From NCBI GenBank assembly GCA_028015205.1, contig CM051521.1, positions 102,710,513-102,774,512 on the forward strand: a DNA stretch of 64,000 bases, read 5' to 3'. Both the position numbers and the translations under genes were made by a program. This stretch comes from Mytilisepta virgata. Its lineage: Eukaryota; Mollusca; Bivalvia; Mytilida; Mytilidae. The notes beneath the pieces were generated by a model. It saw only the letters and a list, made by a program, of their open reading frames with translations. It ran no database searches and had not been told where the DNA came from. Shown here one piece after another: positions 50,180-60,882 of this stretch (position 1 is its first letter; every line of letters begins with the position of its first letter).

Positions 50180-50390
50180 CACAACTAATACGTTATTCCA
50201 GAGCTTGTGACATATACATTGACTTCCTGGACAGAGCCCGGCTTCTGACAGAAAAGTTGCTCAGACATGGGGTATGTTGCTCCTTTCACAACTCATACGT
50301 TATTCCAGAGCTTGTGACATATACATTGACTTCCTGGACAGAGCCCGGCTTCTGACAGAAAAGTTGCTCAGACATGGGGTATGTTGCTCC
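50180..50390 (+). repeat. 107-bp direct duplication in the RT relic
   Basis: CACAACT plus ACGTTATTCCAGAGCTTGTG begins at 50180 and 50287, and the copies are almost identical through GGGGTATGTTGCTCC. The duplication shifts the frame and yields an early stop at about 50355. Confidence 0.95.
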
Positions 50391-50770
50391 TAAGCTGAAG
50401 TCATCCTTATTAAAGTTTTATGGGCGTCATCATGACTTGGTTGACAGGTATGAAAAAACCGTTTCCCAAATGAAAATGGACCTGTTCCATTGATATTATC
50501 CCTTCCGCATATTGGATTTGACATGGACGGCATGGCGGATGTCCTGCAGGAATCAGAGACTGCTTACTCTTCCGGAGCACCTGAGTCTACCCCCGGTTTT
50601 TTTGGTGGGGTCCATGTTGTTCATATGTTTTTAGTTTTTAATTGTAGTGCATGTATTGTTTTGGTCTTGTCTTCGTTGTTCTCCGGAGTTTGTCAGTTAC
50701 GATTTTTCTCTCCTTCGAATATCCCTTTGGTATTTCTTGACTTTACTTACTCTACATGTATATTCGGTTA

Positions 50771-51878
50771 ACCTATTGATATTTAGTGAGGACACTGACA
50801 TATATATTATCTCCATTATAAACATGCTTAAAATTAACAAAACTGATCCCGGAAGATTATTTTATGTATGGTAGTTATTATGAGACTGTGGAAAGCTCCT
50901 CACTTATAAATTGAAGCAAAGTTCGAAGATGAAATAACAATACCATAATCCTTAAGTTATGAATATATTCAGGAGGAACATAATCCCATCTCCTGGACCC
51001 CAATTATTGGAGAATATTGCGGATATAGAAAGTCATATACATTAACGAATGACATAGATTAAATGAGGTGTTGAAACATTTGGCTTCATGTATTGTATTT
51101 TTCATTGTTACATCAATTTTATTTTATTATAATCCTTTTCAGTTTTGGTTTATTTACCTTCAGCGCATTCGATAGAACACTGATCCTTCTGTCATTTTAT
51201 GATTTAAGTAAGCTGTTTTTTATTGTACACATTAATGGCGAACTCAAAATTCAACAATATCAGGGAAAAGTTAGGTTTGACCCATAGCTAGCTACCGTTG
51301 GACTGCTTTCGTATTCGGTTGTATTATGAATAAATATCAACAACAATACAAACGCATAAAATTACGATTTAAACAAGTGAAACACATTTTTTAAAAGACG
51401 AAAACAGAGATTTACAAACGGACGTATAATATTCTTTCGGGTATTTTGTTTTAGGCAAATTGAAATCCAACCAATATTTTTTTTTTTAAATTTTGGTTAA
51501 AACATTATTTTAAATCAAGACTACAGCTAGCCTTCTGTTATTAAAATGCATGTTAATAAGTATAAATATTACTTTGAAATAAAAAAAACATATGATCCAT
51601 ATCACGCAAATTTAATGAATCGACTGTACAAAATATTTTTGGGGTTTATAGATAGTGCTAGAGCACTACCTAACTACAGTTTGTAATGTAGCCAGCTAAC
51701 CGACCGCTTGGCTTATGTAGCCATGCTATTACTGTATATACTTTTTATAAGAAACTAGAATTCCAGTACAAATTTACAAAACATAAGACATACATGTATA
51801 ACAATTTTATAAACCCTTTTCGGGTATTGTATAGTCATATGTATGCAACATGACGGAATAAACGGGCAATATAATACA
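50771..51878. other. No feature seen
   Basis: AT-rich sequence without a supported exon or repeat. Confidence 0.4.
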
Positions 51879-52150
51879 GATATCTCATATGTGAGAGGGG
51901 TATTTGCAGATATATACCAGTCAACAGAATAAAAATTTTCCCGAGGCCGAGGGGCAAGGGAATTTTTTTTTTCGAGACTGGTATATTTTGCAAATACCTC
52001 TCTCACACATGATATATCTATTTAATTACATCGAATATCCCGCGAGGGTGAAAAAGGCAAATTCATTTTCGCAAATACCACGGCAGAAGGTAAAAAAAGT
52101 AAAATTCATTTTCGCAATTACCACGGCAGAGGGAAAAAACGGCAAATCCT
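51879..52150. repeat. Fold-back element plus short tandem units
   Basis: Arms at 51879-51922 and 51975-52018 (GTGAGAGGGGTATTTGCAGA against GCAAATACCTCTCTCACACA, with flanking ATATACCAGTC/GACTGGTATAT) form an imperfect 44-bp stem around an interior with TTTTCCCGAGGCCGAGGG. Just downstream, CAAATTCATTTTCGCAAATA and CCACGGCAGA repeat about 2.5 times with a period near 44. The whole resembles a common bivalve palindromic repeat and encodes nothing. Confidence 0.75.
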
Positions 52151-53163
52151 TCTGGCAAACACCCTAGCTACTGAAAAAGTGTTCAAATTAAGGAAATCTG
52201 TTTAAAATACACCGCAAGTTAACCAATCAGAATACTGAATTCTTATATAAGGTCTAATTAAACAAATAATTAAGAAATAATTCATACCAGCTATATATTC
52301 GTTTGAAATTTTAATATGGGTAACATTATTTGAGAAAAATTTTATCCCGAGCGACAGGTTGTTGTCATGCCCTTATCCAAATGCTTAGCATGCTTTCAAC
52401 AAATTAAACTATGGTTATTGATAAAAATGTTCGTGGATTTAAAAATAAAAGGTGACCTAACATACATTTTCATGCAGGCTTGTATGAAAAAATATTTATC
52501 TACCCACAGAATTCCAGGAAGTCTGTAAAGCTACATGTACATGTATTTTCTTTTATGAGGGAGATGATTTGATCCTGTGCGCAATATCTTGGTATGTCAC
52601 TTTTCCAGTTAAAACCAGTTAATATAATGTGATATGAATAATGGAAAATCGCTGTAGTGTATTGAATCATTGAAAACTGCTGCCGAGATAAAAGTTTTAG
52701 GAATATGCATATCTTGTGCATCTAAATTCATGTTTTGAATTTATATCATAGAATGTTGCTATTCGAAAATGAAAGTTTTAAAAGACAAGCAATTCATTTT
52801 ATTTATCTATGAATGATTACAACAAAAGTTGCTGATATTTATCTTACATGTCCCTGTTCAAACTATAAATGTCTTTTTCTGCACCAGCAGAATGGTCGCG
52901 AATTTTTTGGCATATGCATGCAATTATTGTCTGTAAAGGAAACTATATATATATTCACTTAATATAAACATTGGCTTTCTTTCCAATGCAGTCTTCACTA
53001 CGTTGCGTTTCTTGTATTACTAAATTCTGTTCGGAAGAATTTATTGTTAACAGTTTTTTCCATTCATAGTTGCATAAATGAGCCACTGAATTAAGATAAA
53101 TAATTTACAGAATACTTCCTTACATAGAAAAACGGTATCATTTGTACCTAAATTGATTCAATT
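52151..53163. other. No gene seen
   Basis: This is AT-rich sequence. It lies downstream of the LU gene's last coding exon and may hold its 3' UTR. Confidence 0.4.
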
Positions 53164-53394
53164 TTACCGTAACAGTGACGTCAGTAGACAACAGGTGACC
53201 ATAATGAAAATGTGTGTAGAAAATTGGAAAAGATTAATGGCTGAACCGTCTGTATTACATCCGGGCGTTTGACAGCATGATGTACAAGTTAATGTTGTAA
53301 GACCAAAGTTATGAGCTCGGCAGCCATAATAACATTCGGAAGTACATTTCCTTTTTATACTTAAAGTCATGCCATAAACAGTAACCTTTTTTAC
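53164..53394 (-). CDS. Ly6/uPAR (LU) three-finger protein, last coding exon
   Basis: After an acceptor (CTTTTTCAG) the exon encodes VKKVTVYGMTLSIKRKCTSE, then CYYGCRAHNFGL, CTSCCQTPGCN and a hydrophobic C-terminus FSTHIFIMVTCCLLTSLL before the stop. The CC-x4-CN ending is diagnostic of LU domains, and the tail fits a GPI-anchor signal with a cleavage region near NTDGSA. It is entered in phase 0, matching the exit phase of the exon at 55363-55502. The product is probably a cell-surface or secreted receptor-like or modulator protein; its ligand cannot be inferred. A 77-codon stretch including the stop completes the domain. Confidence 0.85.
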   Translation of the reverse strand, partial: VKKVTVYGMTLSIKRKCTSECYYGCRAHNFGLTTLTCTSCCQTPGCNTDGSAINLFQFSTHIFIMVTCCLLTSLLR

Positions 53395-55362
53395 CTGAAA
53401 AAGACAAGCAGGAATTTAATCCAGCTGAAGGTGATGTCATTCATAAACAGTTTACGATGTAAATGATATAACGATATGTTTCTTTCATTCTTTTTTTTTA
53501 CTGGTTCTTCACCAACACGCTTACAATTGTACGTGTAAAACGGAAAATTATCTTAAAATGACGGCTTACTATGATAAAAAATGTAAATATTTGTAACTAC
53601 CTTTGCGATTTTTAAAAAATGATACAGGAATATTCTTTCATTCAAGTGGCAGAGAATGTATACTTTTAAATTTGAAACTTTTCAGAAGACTTGATGCTTT
53701 CATAAGTGCTGTACGTGTAGTAAAAGAAAGATAACTCAGTATATATTTTATAACTCATACAAAAACTGTGAGATGCATAAAAAGGACAAATATACCTAAG
53801 GAGCAATAAAAAAACGTAATCCATTGGACATACATAAATAAATCATAAATTCCCAATCGAAAAGGGTAGATATCGAGGGGTTGATAGAGGTGACATATTG
53901 TGTGGCTTATGTAATGTTAGAAAGTTAGGGGATGAATTTCACCATCTTTTTAATGCACGTTTTTCAAAGTTGCTCGTAAAAATTTTTTGCCAAAACAATT
54001 AATTTTAAACCATAATACAAATAAATTCAATGATTTATTTAATACTGATGACAAGAGAGTTCTTTTTGGATTAGCAAAATTTTGCCAAATATTACTCTCA
54101 ATTCTTCATTAACGATTAAATAGTCTTATAATTATATTTATATATATATATATATATGCCTTTCATACTCCATTTGACATTTGTTGTCTTGCCTACTACA
54201 ACTTGCCTAACTGTAATGTACATATGTTTGTGTTGTATTCACACACTCCATATGGGGTCTTTTTTCTTAAAAAAAACTTTAAACTGATAAAATAAAGAAA
54301 CTGCTGCTGCAAGTCAAGAAGAAAAACTAGATGTCTTAACTTATAATTGACCCCAGATTAACAGTCAAAAAGCTTTAATTCTAATATCCGATTTATTTTT
54401 TTTAATTTCAAACATACTGTTTAACAAACCATGAAAACAAAAAGTATTTTCTTAGATTGGCAAGAGTAGTTGGGAGAATTTCCAATTGATGTGTTTTTAC
54501 TGGTCTAAAAAATTACAGGAACAGATTCCTATATCTTTAGGTTTTGCCAATCTCCAAAGTTAAATAATGGATTTTTAAGTCCTCGCAAAAAATCACGTAT
54601 TTAAAATTCCTTAAGTTAACTACAATTGTACGTCGTTTGGCAAAAAACTGATAATACATTTCTAACGATGTATAAACTTATATGACTAATACATGTACAA
54701 TGAGAAACCAGAGTGAGTTATCTTTTCCTAACCAATGTAGGTAAGGGAGATAATTAAATTCTCTACCTTTTGTCCTGGGGCTAAAAGGGAGACAAATTTA
54801 TTATCTCCCTTACCTACAGTGGTTAGGGAAATATCTCACTCTGGTTTCTCATTGTACGAATAAAGAAAAAAAAGTAAACTGTACCATACTCCACACATAA
54901 TGTTTAACATTATCTAAGATTATTTTAATTGAGGGCCTCAGGGAAGTTTAGCTAATTAATGCTAACTGTGTTACCCTGTGTAAATAAAGACATTACTTAC
55001 TTACTAATACCAACATATTCCGAATAGCGTTTAAAATTCTAATATTAAATCAGACGGGAAGCTTTAACGGTTGTTACTTTACTTTAGGAATATATCTGAT
55101 TTAGGATGTTTTAACGACAAGGAGTAGATTTTGATGAAGTGACCGAACATTAAAAAAATCAAATAATTTACACACAAATCGCAAATAATCAGAGTATTCC
55201 AATTTCTATGTAATAAGCCTTGCTATATAACACTATGAAAACTGAAAATACAGAGTCATGATTTGTGATATGTACATTTTTTGTGCTTCGTAATTAGTAC
55301 GTAATTCAATATGAAAGTTACATGTACTTAAATGCTTCATTTGTGTGTTAACTGGTACATAC
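53395..55362 (-). other. Intron of the LU gene
   Basis: The 1,968-bp interval runs between the donor TTG|GTATGT at 55362 and the acceptor ending at 53395. It contains a TA-rich microsatellite (about 54134-54157) and the fold-back element at 54695-54857. No other exon is evident. Confidence 0.75.
54695..54857. repeat. Fold-back (MITE-like) element inside the LU intron
   Basis: GTACAATGAGAAACCAGAGT at 54695 is mirrored by ACTCTGGTTTCTCATTGTAC ending at 54857. Inside, CCTAACCA/TGGTTAGG and TAGGTAAGGGAGATAA/TTATCTCCCTTACCTA continue the stem with one small mismatch patch, giving arms of about 61 bp and a loop of about 40 bp. There is no coding capacity. Confidence 0.9.
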
Positions 55363-55502
55363 CAAACAGTAGGACTCTTCATCTAAACACGGCTTCATTG
55401 GTGTGTTTTCTGGATATACTTGGCAATCTGTGTACGGGTCCCATCTTTCATCAAATTCCTCCTCACAGTCATAACATGATAAAGTGGTATTAACCGTAAA
55501 AC
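55363..55502 (-). CDS. Ly6/uPAR (LU) protein, N-terminal domain exon
   Basis: Between an acceptor (ATTTATCAAAG at 55503) and a donor (TTG|GTATGT) lie 140 nt that encode FTVNTTLSCYDCEEEF, then DERWDPYTDCQVYPEN and PCLDEESYCL. The LSCYDC start is the classical first cysteine pair of the LU fold. It is entered in phase 1, as is usual after a signal-peptide exon, and left in phase 0. With the last exon it gives 12 cysteines in the domain, two more than the basic ten. The signal-peptide exon should lie upstream (above 55502) but I could not identify it. Confidence 0.85.
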
Positions 55503-55734
55503 CTTTGATAAATATAGACAAATAGAAATGCAGTAATATAAAAAATGGAGATTAACTATGTAAAACCCTAAACAGAACCATTCACGTGTAATTATATTTA
55601 TCAATGGTACAAATACAACTCTGGTCCTATTGGCAATTGAATCTTTTCTTCAACGTTTTGGGTTATTTTTCTGGCTTTCAACATTTTTGTACGCCTTAAG
55701 TACAACTGAGTCGTAAATCGACGGAATGTGCAGA

Positions 55735-56035
55735 CCCTGTGTTATTACCACTGAGGTGGTGCTTCTGCTGGTTGACCCCAAGTATCAGAGGGTATAATCA
55801 GCTCAATTGCATGTATTTCGATACCAGCGTTATATGATACTTTAAAATTTACTGTTATACAAATGTTAAATAATTTGAAAACTAAGGATATCACCCTCGT
55901 GCATATCTTTCCTTAGTTTAATTTTGGGTCTTTCCTGTTGGTTTTTTGTTTTGGCATTTGAATTTGATCTTCAACAATGTTGTGTTATAGTTTTGGCTTT
56001 CAACATTTTAGGGCTTGAGCGCAGGTGATAAGTAG
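55735..56035 (+). repeat. Retroposon relic, GATGCC-type family
   Basis: GTGGTGCTTCTGCTGGTTGA, CAGAGGGTATAATCAGCTC, GTATTTCGATACC and TTTAGGGCTTGAGCGCAGG follow the order of the relic at 42.2 kb. It is diverged and non-coding. It lies where the first exon or promoter of the LU gene might be. Confidence 0.65.
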
Positions 56036-56797
56036 AAAATAAAAAAAAATGCTGTCATATAATATGTCTGTAAACAATCAAATAATTGTACATAATAAAG
56101 ACTATGGTAGATCTTAACTCGTATGTGCAAAAATTCCAGCAAAAGAACAGCGTTGTTCTTGATTCTGTCCTGTGAGTTTTTCTACATGGAGAAAAATATT
56201 GGACGTCATTGTAAGTTTAAGACGGTACCTACTACTGGTATGAACGGAATTCTTTTCTAAATGTTGAGTACATCAAGTTGTAGAATAGATAACAAACACT
56301 TATACAATCACAGAGCCTATCAAGATTCACGTCAGATAACTTAGCAGTTAAAATACGTGTAAATCGGGTTTTTAAAAATATTTAGATTAATATTCGGACG
56401 TAAAAAGTGAAAATGACAAATTATGTATGAATGTTAGTGCGCTTTGGGGTTATCACAATTCTACCAAGCATAGGTAAAGTATCATCGGATTACGAAAACA
56501 CTTTGCATGGGAATTTAACGTATTTAAATGACAGTTAGTCTCATTCCTATTGATTATATGAATAATAAATTCCGTATTTGCAAAGCATGCTTGTTTTGAA
56601 AACCATGTATTAATGCATAAAACTCATTGCTTTTGTAAACACATCTGTATGAAATTTAAACGTAATTAAAAGAACAGTTTCAACTATCGCAGGCAAAATT
56701 AACTAATTTATAAATAAAACAATTATAAAATAAACAGTCTAATATGATACCAAATTTGATGCATAGCACAAGCACATTTAACATTATATCTAAAGCT

Positions 56798-57387
56798 AGG
56801 TTCACACTGCCGATCAGATCAACTCGATCAAGCCCGATCAAGACAGATTAAGTGATCGGGAGACTGGTCTGACAATATTATTCTGGGTGGTCTACCTTAC
56901 TCGGCATCGCTCCTCATTTCTACTCTCTTCTCGAGTGTTTGGCTTCTCGATCCCACTCGAATTTTTTTGACATGTCAAAATTTGTCCATTAGAAAGTCGG
57001 AGCGATGCCGAGCAAGGAAGACCCCCCCCCCCCCCGGAACATTCTCGTCGAGCGAGTTAGACCAGTCTCCCGATCGCTTAATCTGTCTTGATCGAGTTGA
57101 TCTGGTGGGCAGTGTGAATCTAATTGTCCATGTCCGACCAATTTCCGACTATCCCTACGACCCCAATACGATCAGGTCTGGTCGAGATCGGGTTGAGATC
57201 GAGCAAACGCTGATTTGGTCTAGCTAGTCAAGTAGAGATCGTGCATTGCTCGGGATAATCGAATAGATGTCCAATTAGTGGTCGGGTAGAAGTCGTTAAG
57301 ATTCCCAATCAAGAATGTGGTTGAGCTTGGTGGGGAAAATTTTGGCAATCAGGATCATCGAGTTAATCTGATCGGCAGTGTAAACCT
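56798..57387. mobile_element. MITE with nested palindrome
   Basis: The outer ends AGGTTCACACTGCCGATCAG (56798) and CTGATCGGCAGTGTAAACCT (57387) are inverted repeats. A second right-hand arm, at about 57057-57118 (AGACCAGTCTCCCGATCGCT and TCGAGTTGATCTGGTGGGCA), pairs with the left 80 bp or so, making an inner palindrome of about 320 bp with a further ACTCGGCATCGCTCC/GGAGCGATGCCGAG stem. The element may be a MITE carrying a second, internal end, or two nested copies. A 14-nt poly-C expansion lies in the inner right arm. No transposase is present. Confidence 0.8.
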
Positions 57388-58092
57388 ATAACTTAATCAA
57401 CAATGTCCAATGTCAAACGATAACCCAGAATTATATCGATCCGAATCAAAACTAGAAAGACAAAACTAAGAGTTATAGCCAAAAGCCATCTATTGACACA
57501 GTATGTATAAAAAAATACTTTTATATAAGAAATAAATGTAAAAGAATTTATAAATAATCAAAATGAATTAACACATTAATGGAACTGTATTTTAACTATA
57601 TTAATTTTGACATTATTTTAGGCCACATCTTTAATTTTTGTATATCAAAATTTAGTAAATATTCCAGAGTACCAAAATGTTCATAGATTTACAACTCATC
57701 GGTTGAGCACAAGGTATAAACTTTTGAAACACGAAACAGTAACTCAAAAATTTGAAAAGTCAAATGACCTAAAATTGTAAAGCCAAATCCATGGACAGAA
57801 TTATACACAAAATTAATGTTTTTTAAATTGTGTAGTTTTCGTTTCTTTGATATGAAAAATTGATTGTGTACTCGTTCGTAATAATTAGAACAAGGTTACA
57901 TCTAACTTATTGTAATTAATGTTTACAATTGCATATTGTAGTTTTTATGTTCTCTTCAAAGAAACTATATTGGTTGAATTATCATTATTTCGACATTATA
58001 ATCCAAATAAGTCAATTTTTAATTGCAGTGTCATGTCTTCTTAAAGATGAAAGGAATTTTCTTCCACTTTAATTTGAAGTTTAATTTTGCAG
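57388..58092. other. No feature seen
   Basis: AT-rich sequence without a supported exon. An alternative acceptor (TTTTTAATTGCAG at about 58028) precedes the candidate exon at 58093. Confidence 0.4.
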
Positions 58093-58268
58093 CTTTTTCC
58101 TTCAATATAAATAATCCCCTGAATAGAAAAAGAGCAGGTCGGTTGATCCGAAACGTTTCAAAGGAAACTTCAAAATGGTATCAAAATAAGATTACAGACG
58201 GATATACAGTTAATTTACAAGAGAAACTAACTGAAGCAAAACTGGAATTTAATACAAAAAGAAAATGA
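58093..58268 (+). CDS. Candidate terminal exon, charged helical C-terminus
   Basis: After an acceptor (TTTAATTTTGCAG) the frame encodes FSFNINNPLNRKRAGRLIRN, then VSKETSKWYQNKITDGY and NLQEKLTEAKLEFNTKRK before TGA. It is entered in phase 1, compatible with the exit phase of the candidate exon at 46907-47028. The sequence is hydrophilic and probably helical, with no domain I recognise. A non-canonical A/T-rich 3' region follows with AATAAT-rich words but no decisive poly-A signal. Confidence 0.45.
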
Positions 58269-58880
58269 AGAGCTCTCTCGCTGTTAGATCTTCAACAATG
58301 AGCTAAAAAACACATAACTTACAGCAAGACTGACTAAAAATAATAATAATCTTTTCTATTTTTTTCATTTCTTGTACATATATACTTACATGCATATATA
58401 TATATATTAAGTTTCTATCAAATTTCTTTCATAAAACAAAGATAAATATGTTGATCAGTGAAAGCTATAACCATGTCAATAGAACTCTATTTTTCGGTTC
58501 CGTTTTATCTTGGATATATTTATACCATTCTTCGTTCCGGAGTTTTTATATAAAATTTGTGTATTTAAAATGAAAAGGATGCAAGACATTGTTGACAGAA
58601 ACATTTTACAGGAGATATATAATGTGGTGAGAGCGTACGGTACTATACAGGACTTATATAATGTGGTGAACAAAAAAAACTAAGTATGTTGCGAAACAAC
58701 TCGTGCGACAATAGATAACAAGAAAAATAAATGGAAATGGTGAGCTGTCAAAAGGGGCATAAAACGACTAAAATGTAAGAAATACACAAGTCGAGCAAAA
58801 CCAAATATAAAATCGTAAAAAAAAACAACAACAAACTAAAAAGTTAAAAATACCCAATATGGTCTTGATCACGAGCATGC

Positions 58881-60711
58881 AAACTAGAGGCTCTCAAGAG
58901 CCTGTATCGCTCACCTGGATTTAACTTTTCACCTTGAGCAGACCTAAAAATTTAAGTGTTGCAGTCAATTTGGCTGGTTTTTCTATAGGATTCTGTGTTA
59001 AACTAATTTCAGCTGTGGCAGCCATCTTGGTTTAGTCCAGGTCAACGGATACATTTCTAAAAGAGAACCATCTAAGGACCATTTCTGCTAAGTCTTGTTC
59101 CAACTGGCTAAGCGGTTTCAGACAAGAAGATTTTTAACTGAATTTTTCTATAGGGTCCAATATTTAACAAAGTTCGGTGTGGCAGCCATCTTGGTTGACA
59201 ATCCACGTGATCGGACATATTTCTGAAAGAGGATCTCCTAAGGACCAATGCTGCCAAGTCTGGCTCCAATATGTCAAGTGGTTTCAGACAAGAAGATTTT
59301 TCAATTAATTTTTCCATAGGGCCCTATGTTAAACTAAGTTCTGCTGTGGCGGCCATCTTGGTTGACAGTCTGGGTCGTCGCACAAAAATTCTGAAAGAGG
59401 ACCATCTAAGGACCCATTGCTACCAAGTCTAATTCTAATTGACTTAGTGGTTTCAGACGAGAAGATTTTTGAGTGAATTTCCCATAGGGTCCTATGTTAA
59501 ACTAAGTTCTGCTGTGGCGGCCATCTTGGTTTACAGTCCACGAAATTTGACACATTTCTGAAAAAGGACCTCCTAAGGACCAATGCCGCCAAGTCCTGCT
59601 CCAATATGTCAAGTGGTTTCAGACAACACAATTTTTCAATGAATTTTCCTATAGGGCCTATGTTAAACTAAGTTCAGCTGTGGCGGCCATCTTGGTTCAC
59701 AGTCCGGGTCATCAGACACACCTCTCTAAGAGGACCATCTAAGGACCATTGCTGACAAGTCTGGTTCCAATTGGTCAAGTGGTTTAAGGCAAGAATATTT
59801 TTCAATGAATTTTCCCATAGGGCCCTATGTTAAACTAAGTTCGGCTGTGGCGGCCATCTTGGTTAACAGTCCGGGTCATTGGACATATTTCTGAAAGAGA
59901 ACTTCCTAAAAACCATTACTGCCAACTTTGGTTCCAACTGGCCTTGTAGTTTCATATAAGAAGGTTTTTGAAATTCACCCCCCCCCCCCCCCCCCTTTTT
60001 TTCTATTTTTAGTAACAGCAGCCATGGAAGTCGGGGATGCCAGACATAAGTTTGGAAGGAGGCCAGCCAAGGACCATTCCACCAAAGTCTGGTCTCAATT
60101 GGCTCAGTGGTTTGAGAGGAAAAGATCTTAAAAGCAAAGTTTACGCTGAATGCCGTCTTTAAAGGGCAAAAACTCCTATAAGGGGTCAATCAACCATTTT
60201 GGTCATGTTGACTTATTTGTAGATCTTACTTTGTTGAACATTTTTGCTGTTTACAATTTGTCTTTATCTATAATAATATTCAAGATAATAACCTAAAACT
60301 GCAAAATTTCCTTAAAATTAAAAATTCAGGGGCAATAACCCAATAAAGGATTGACCGATTCGTCTGAAAATTTCACGACAGGTAGATCTTGACCTGATGA
60401 ACATTTTTACCCCATGTCAGTTTTGCTCTAATTGCTTTAGTTTTTGAGATATAAGACAAAAACTGCAGTTTACCCCTATGTTCTATTTTTAGCCATGTCG
60501 GCCATGTTGGTTGACAGGCGGGGTCATCGGACACATTTTTTAAACTAGATACCCTAATGATGCTTGTGGCCAAGTTTGGTTCAATTTGGCCCAGTAGTTT
60601 CAGAGGAGAAGATTTTTGTAAAAGTTAACAGACGACGACGACGGACGACGGACGACGGACGCCAAGTGATGAGAAAAGCTCACTTGACCCTTTGGGTCAG
60701 GTGAGCTAAAA
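58881..60711 (+). mobile_element. Helentron-like non-autonomous element, family 2, copy 3
   Basis: The left end AAACTAGAGG overlaps a hairpin AGGCTC-TCAA-GAGCCT (58888-58903), followed by CGCTCACCTGGA. The right end has a GACGACGACGG tract, GACGCCAAGTGATGA and a hairpin at 60677-60707 (AGCTCACTTGACCC-TTT-GGGTCAGGTGAGCT, one mismatch). The core has six units of about 167 bp with GGCGGCCATCTTGGTTGACA variants (59014, 59183, 59348, 59516, 59685, 59850). Then comes a section related to the 500-bp units of copy 2 (TTTACCCCTATGTTCTATTT near 60470). It thus joins both core types of this family. An 18-nt poly-C at 59978-59995 interrupts the last unit. Confidence 0.8.
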
Positions 60712-60882
60712 ATAAAAATAAAAAGGTGTTTACTCTTTGAAACCCAGAGCAAGACTAAGTCCGTACATAAAATGTAAACAAAAACAAAAAATTATTTGAC
60801 GTGGGTGTCATCAGTAAACGTATTTCATGGAAAATACATAAATGGCAAGGTAGATAGTAAAACTATATGCTAAAAATAAGTA

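Larger units (their letters stand above)
48163..50770 (+). pseudogene. Broken Penelope-like reverse transcriptase copy
   Basis: The fragments follow the family order: LYWIPKLHQCPYKQGFIAG near the start, TFDFSTLYTTIPHSQLK (RT motif A region), GIPMGTNCAPLLADLFLYS, FRYIDDVLSLNN (catalytic Tyr-x-Asp-Asp) and SYLDLHLEI. It is disabled at least four times: a frameshift at about 48193, an 867-bp retroposon insertion at 48610-49476, a frameshift at about 49770-49785 just before GIPMGTN, and a 107-bp direct duplication at 50180-50390. No GIY-YIG endonuclease follows. The 3' tail (GACTGCTTACTCTTCCGGAG and then CTTTGGTATTTCTTGACTTT) continues to about 50770. I assign it to Penelope-like elements from the RT motifs; the exact clade is uncertain. 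Confidence 0.85.

Noticed and set aside
59863..60189. 108-codon minus-strand frame with a Gly run
   Set aside because: It reads through the poly-C tract and tandem units of the family-2 element.
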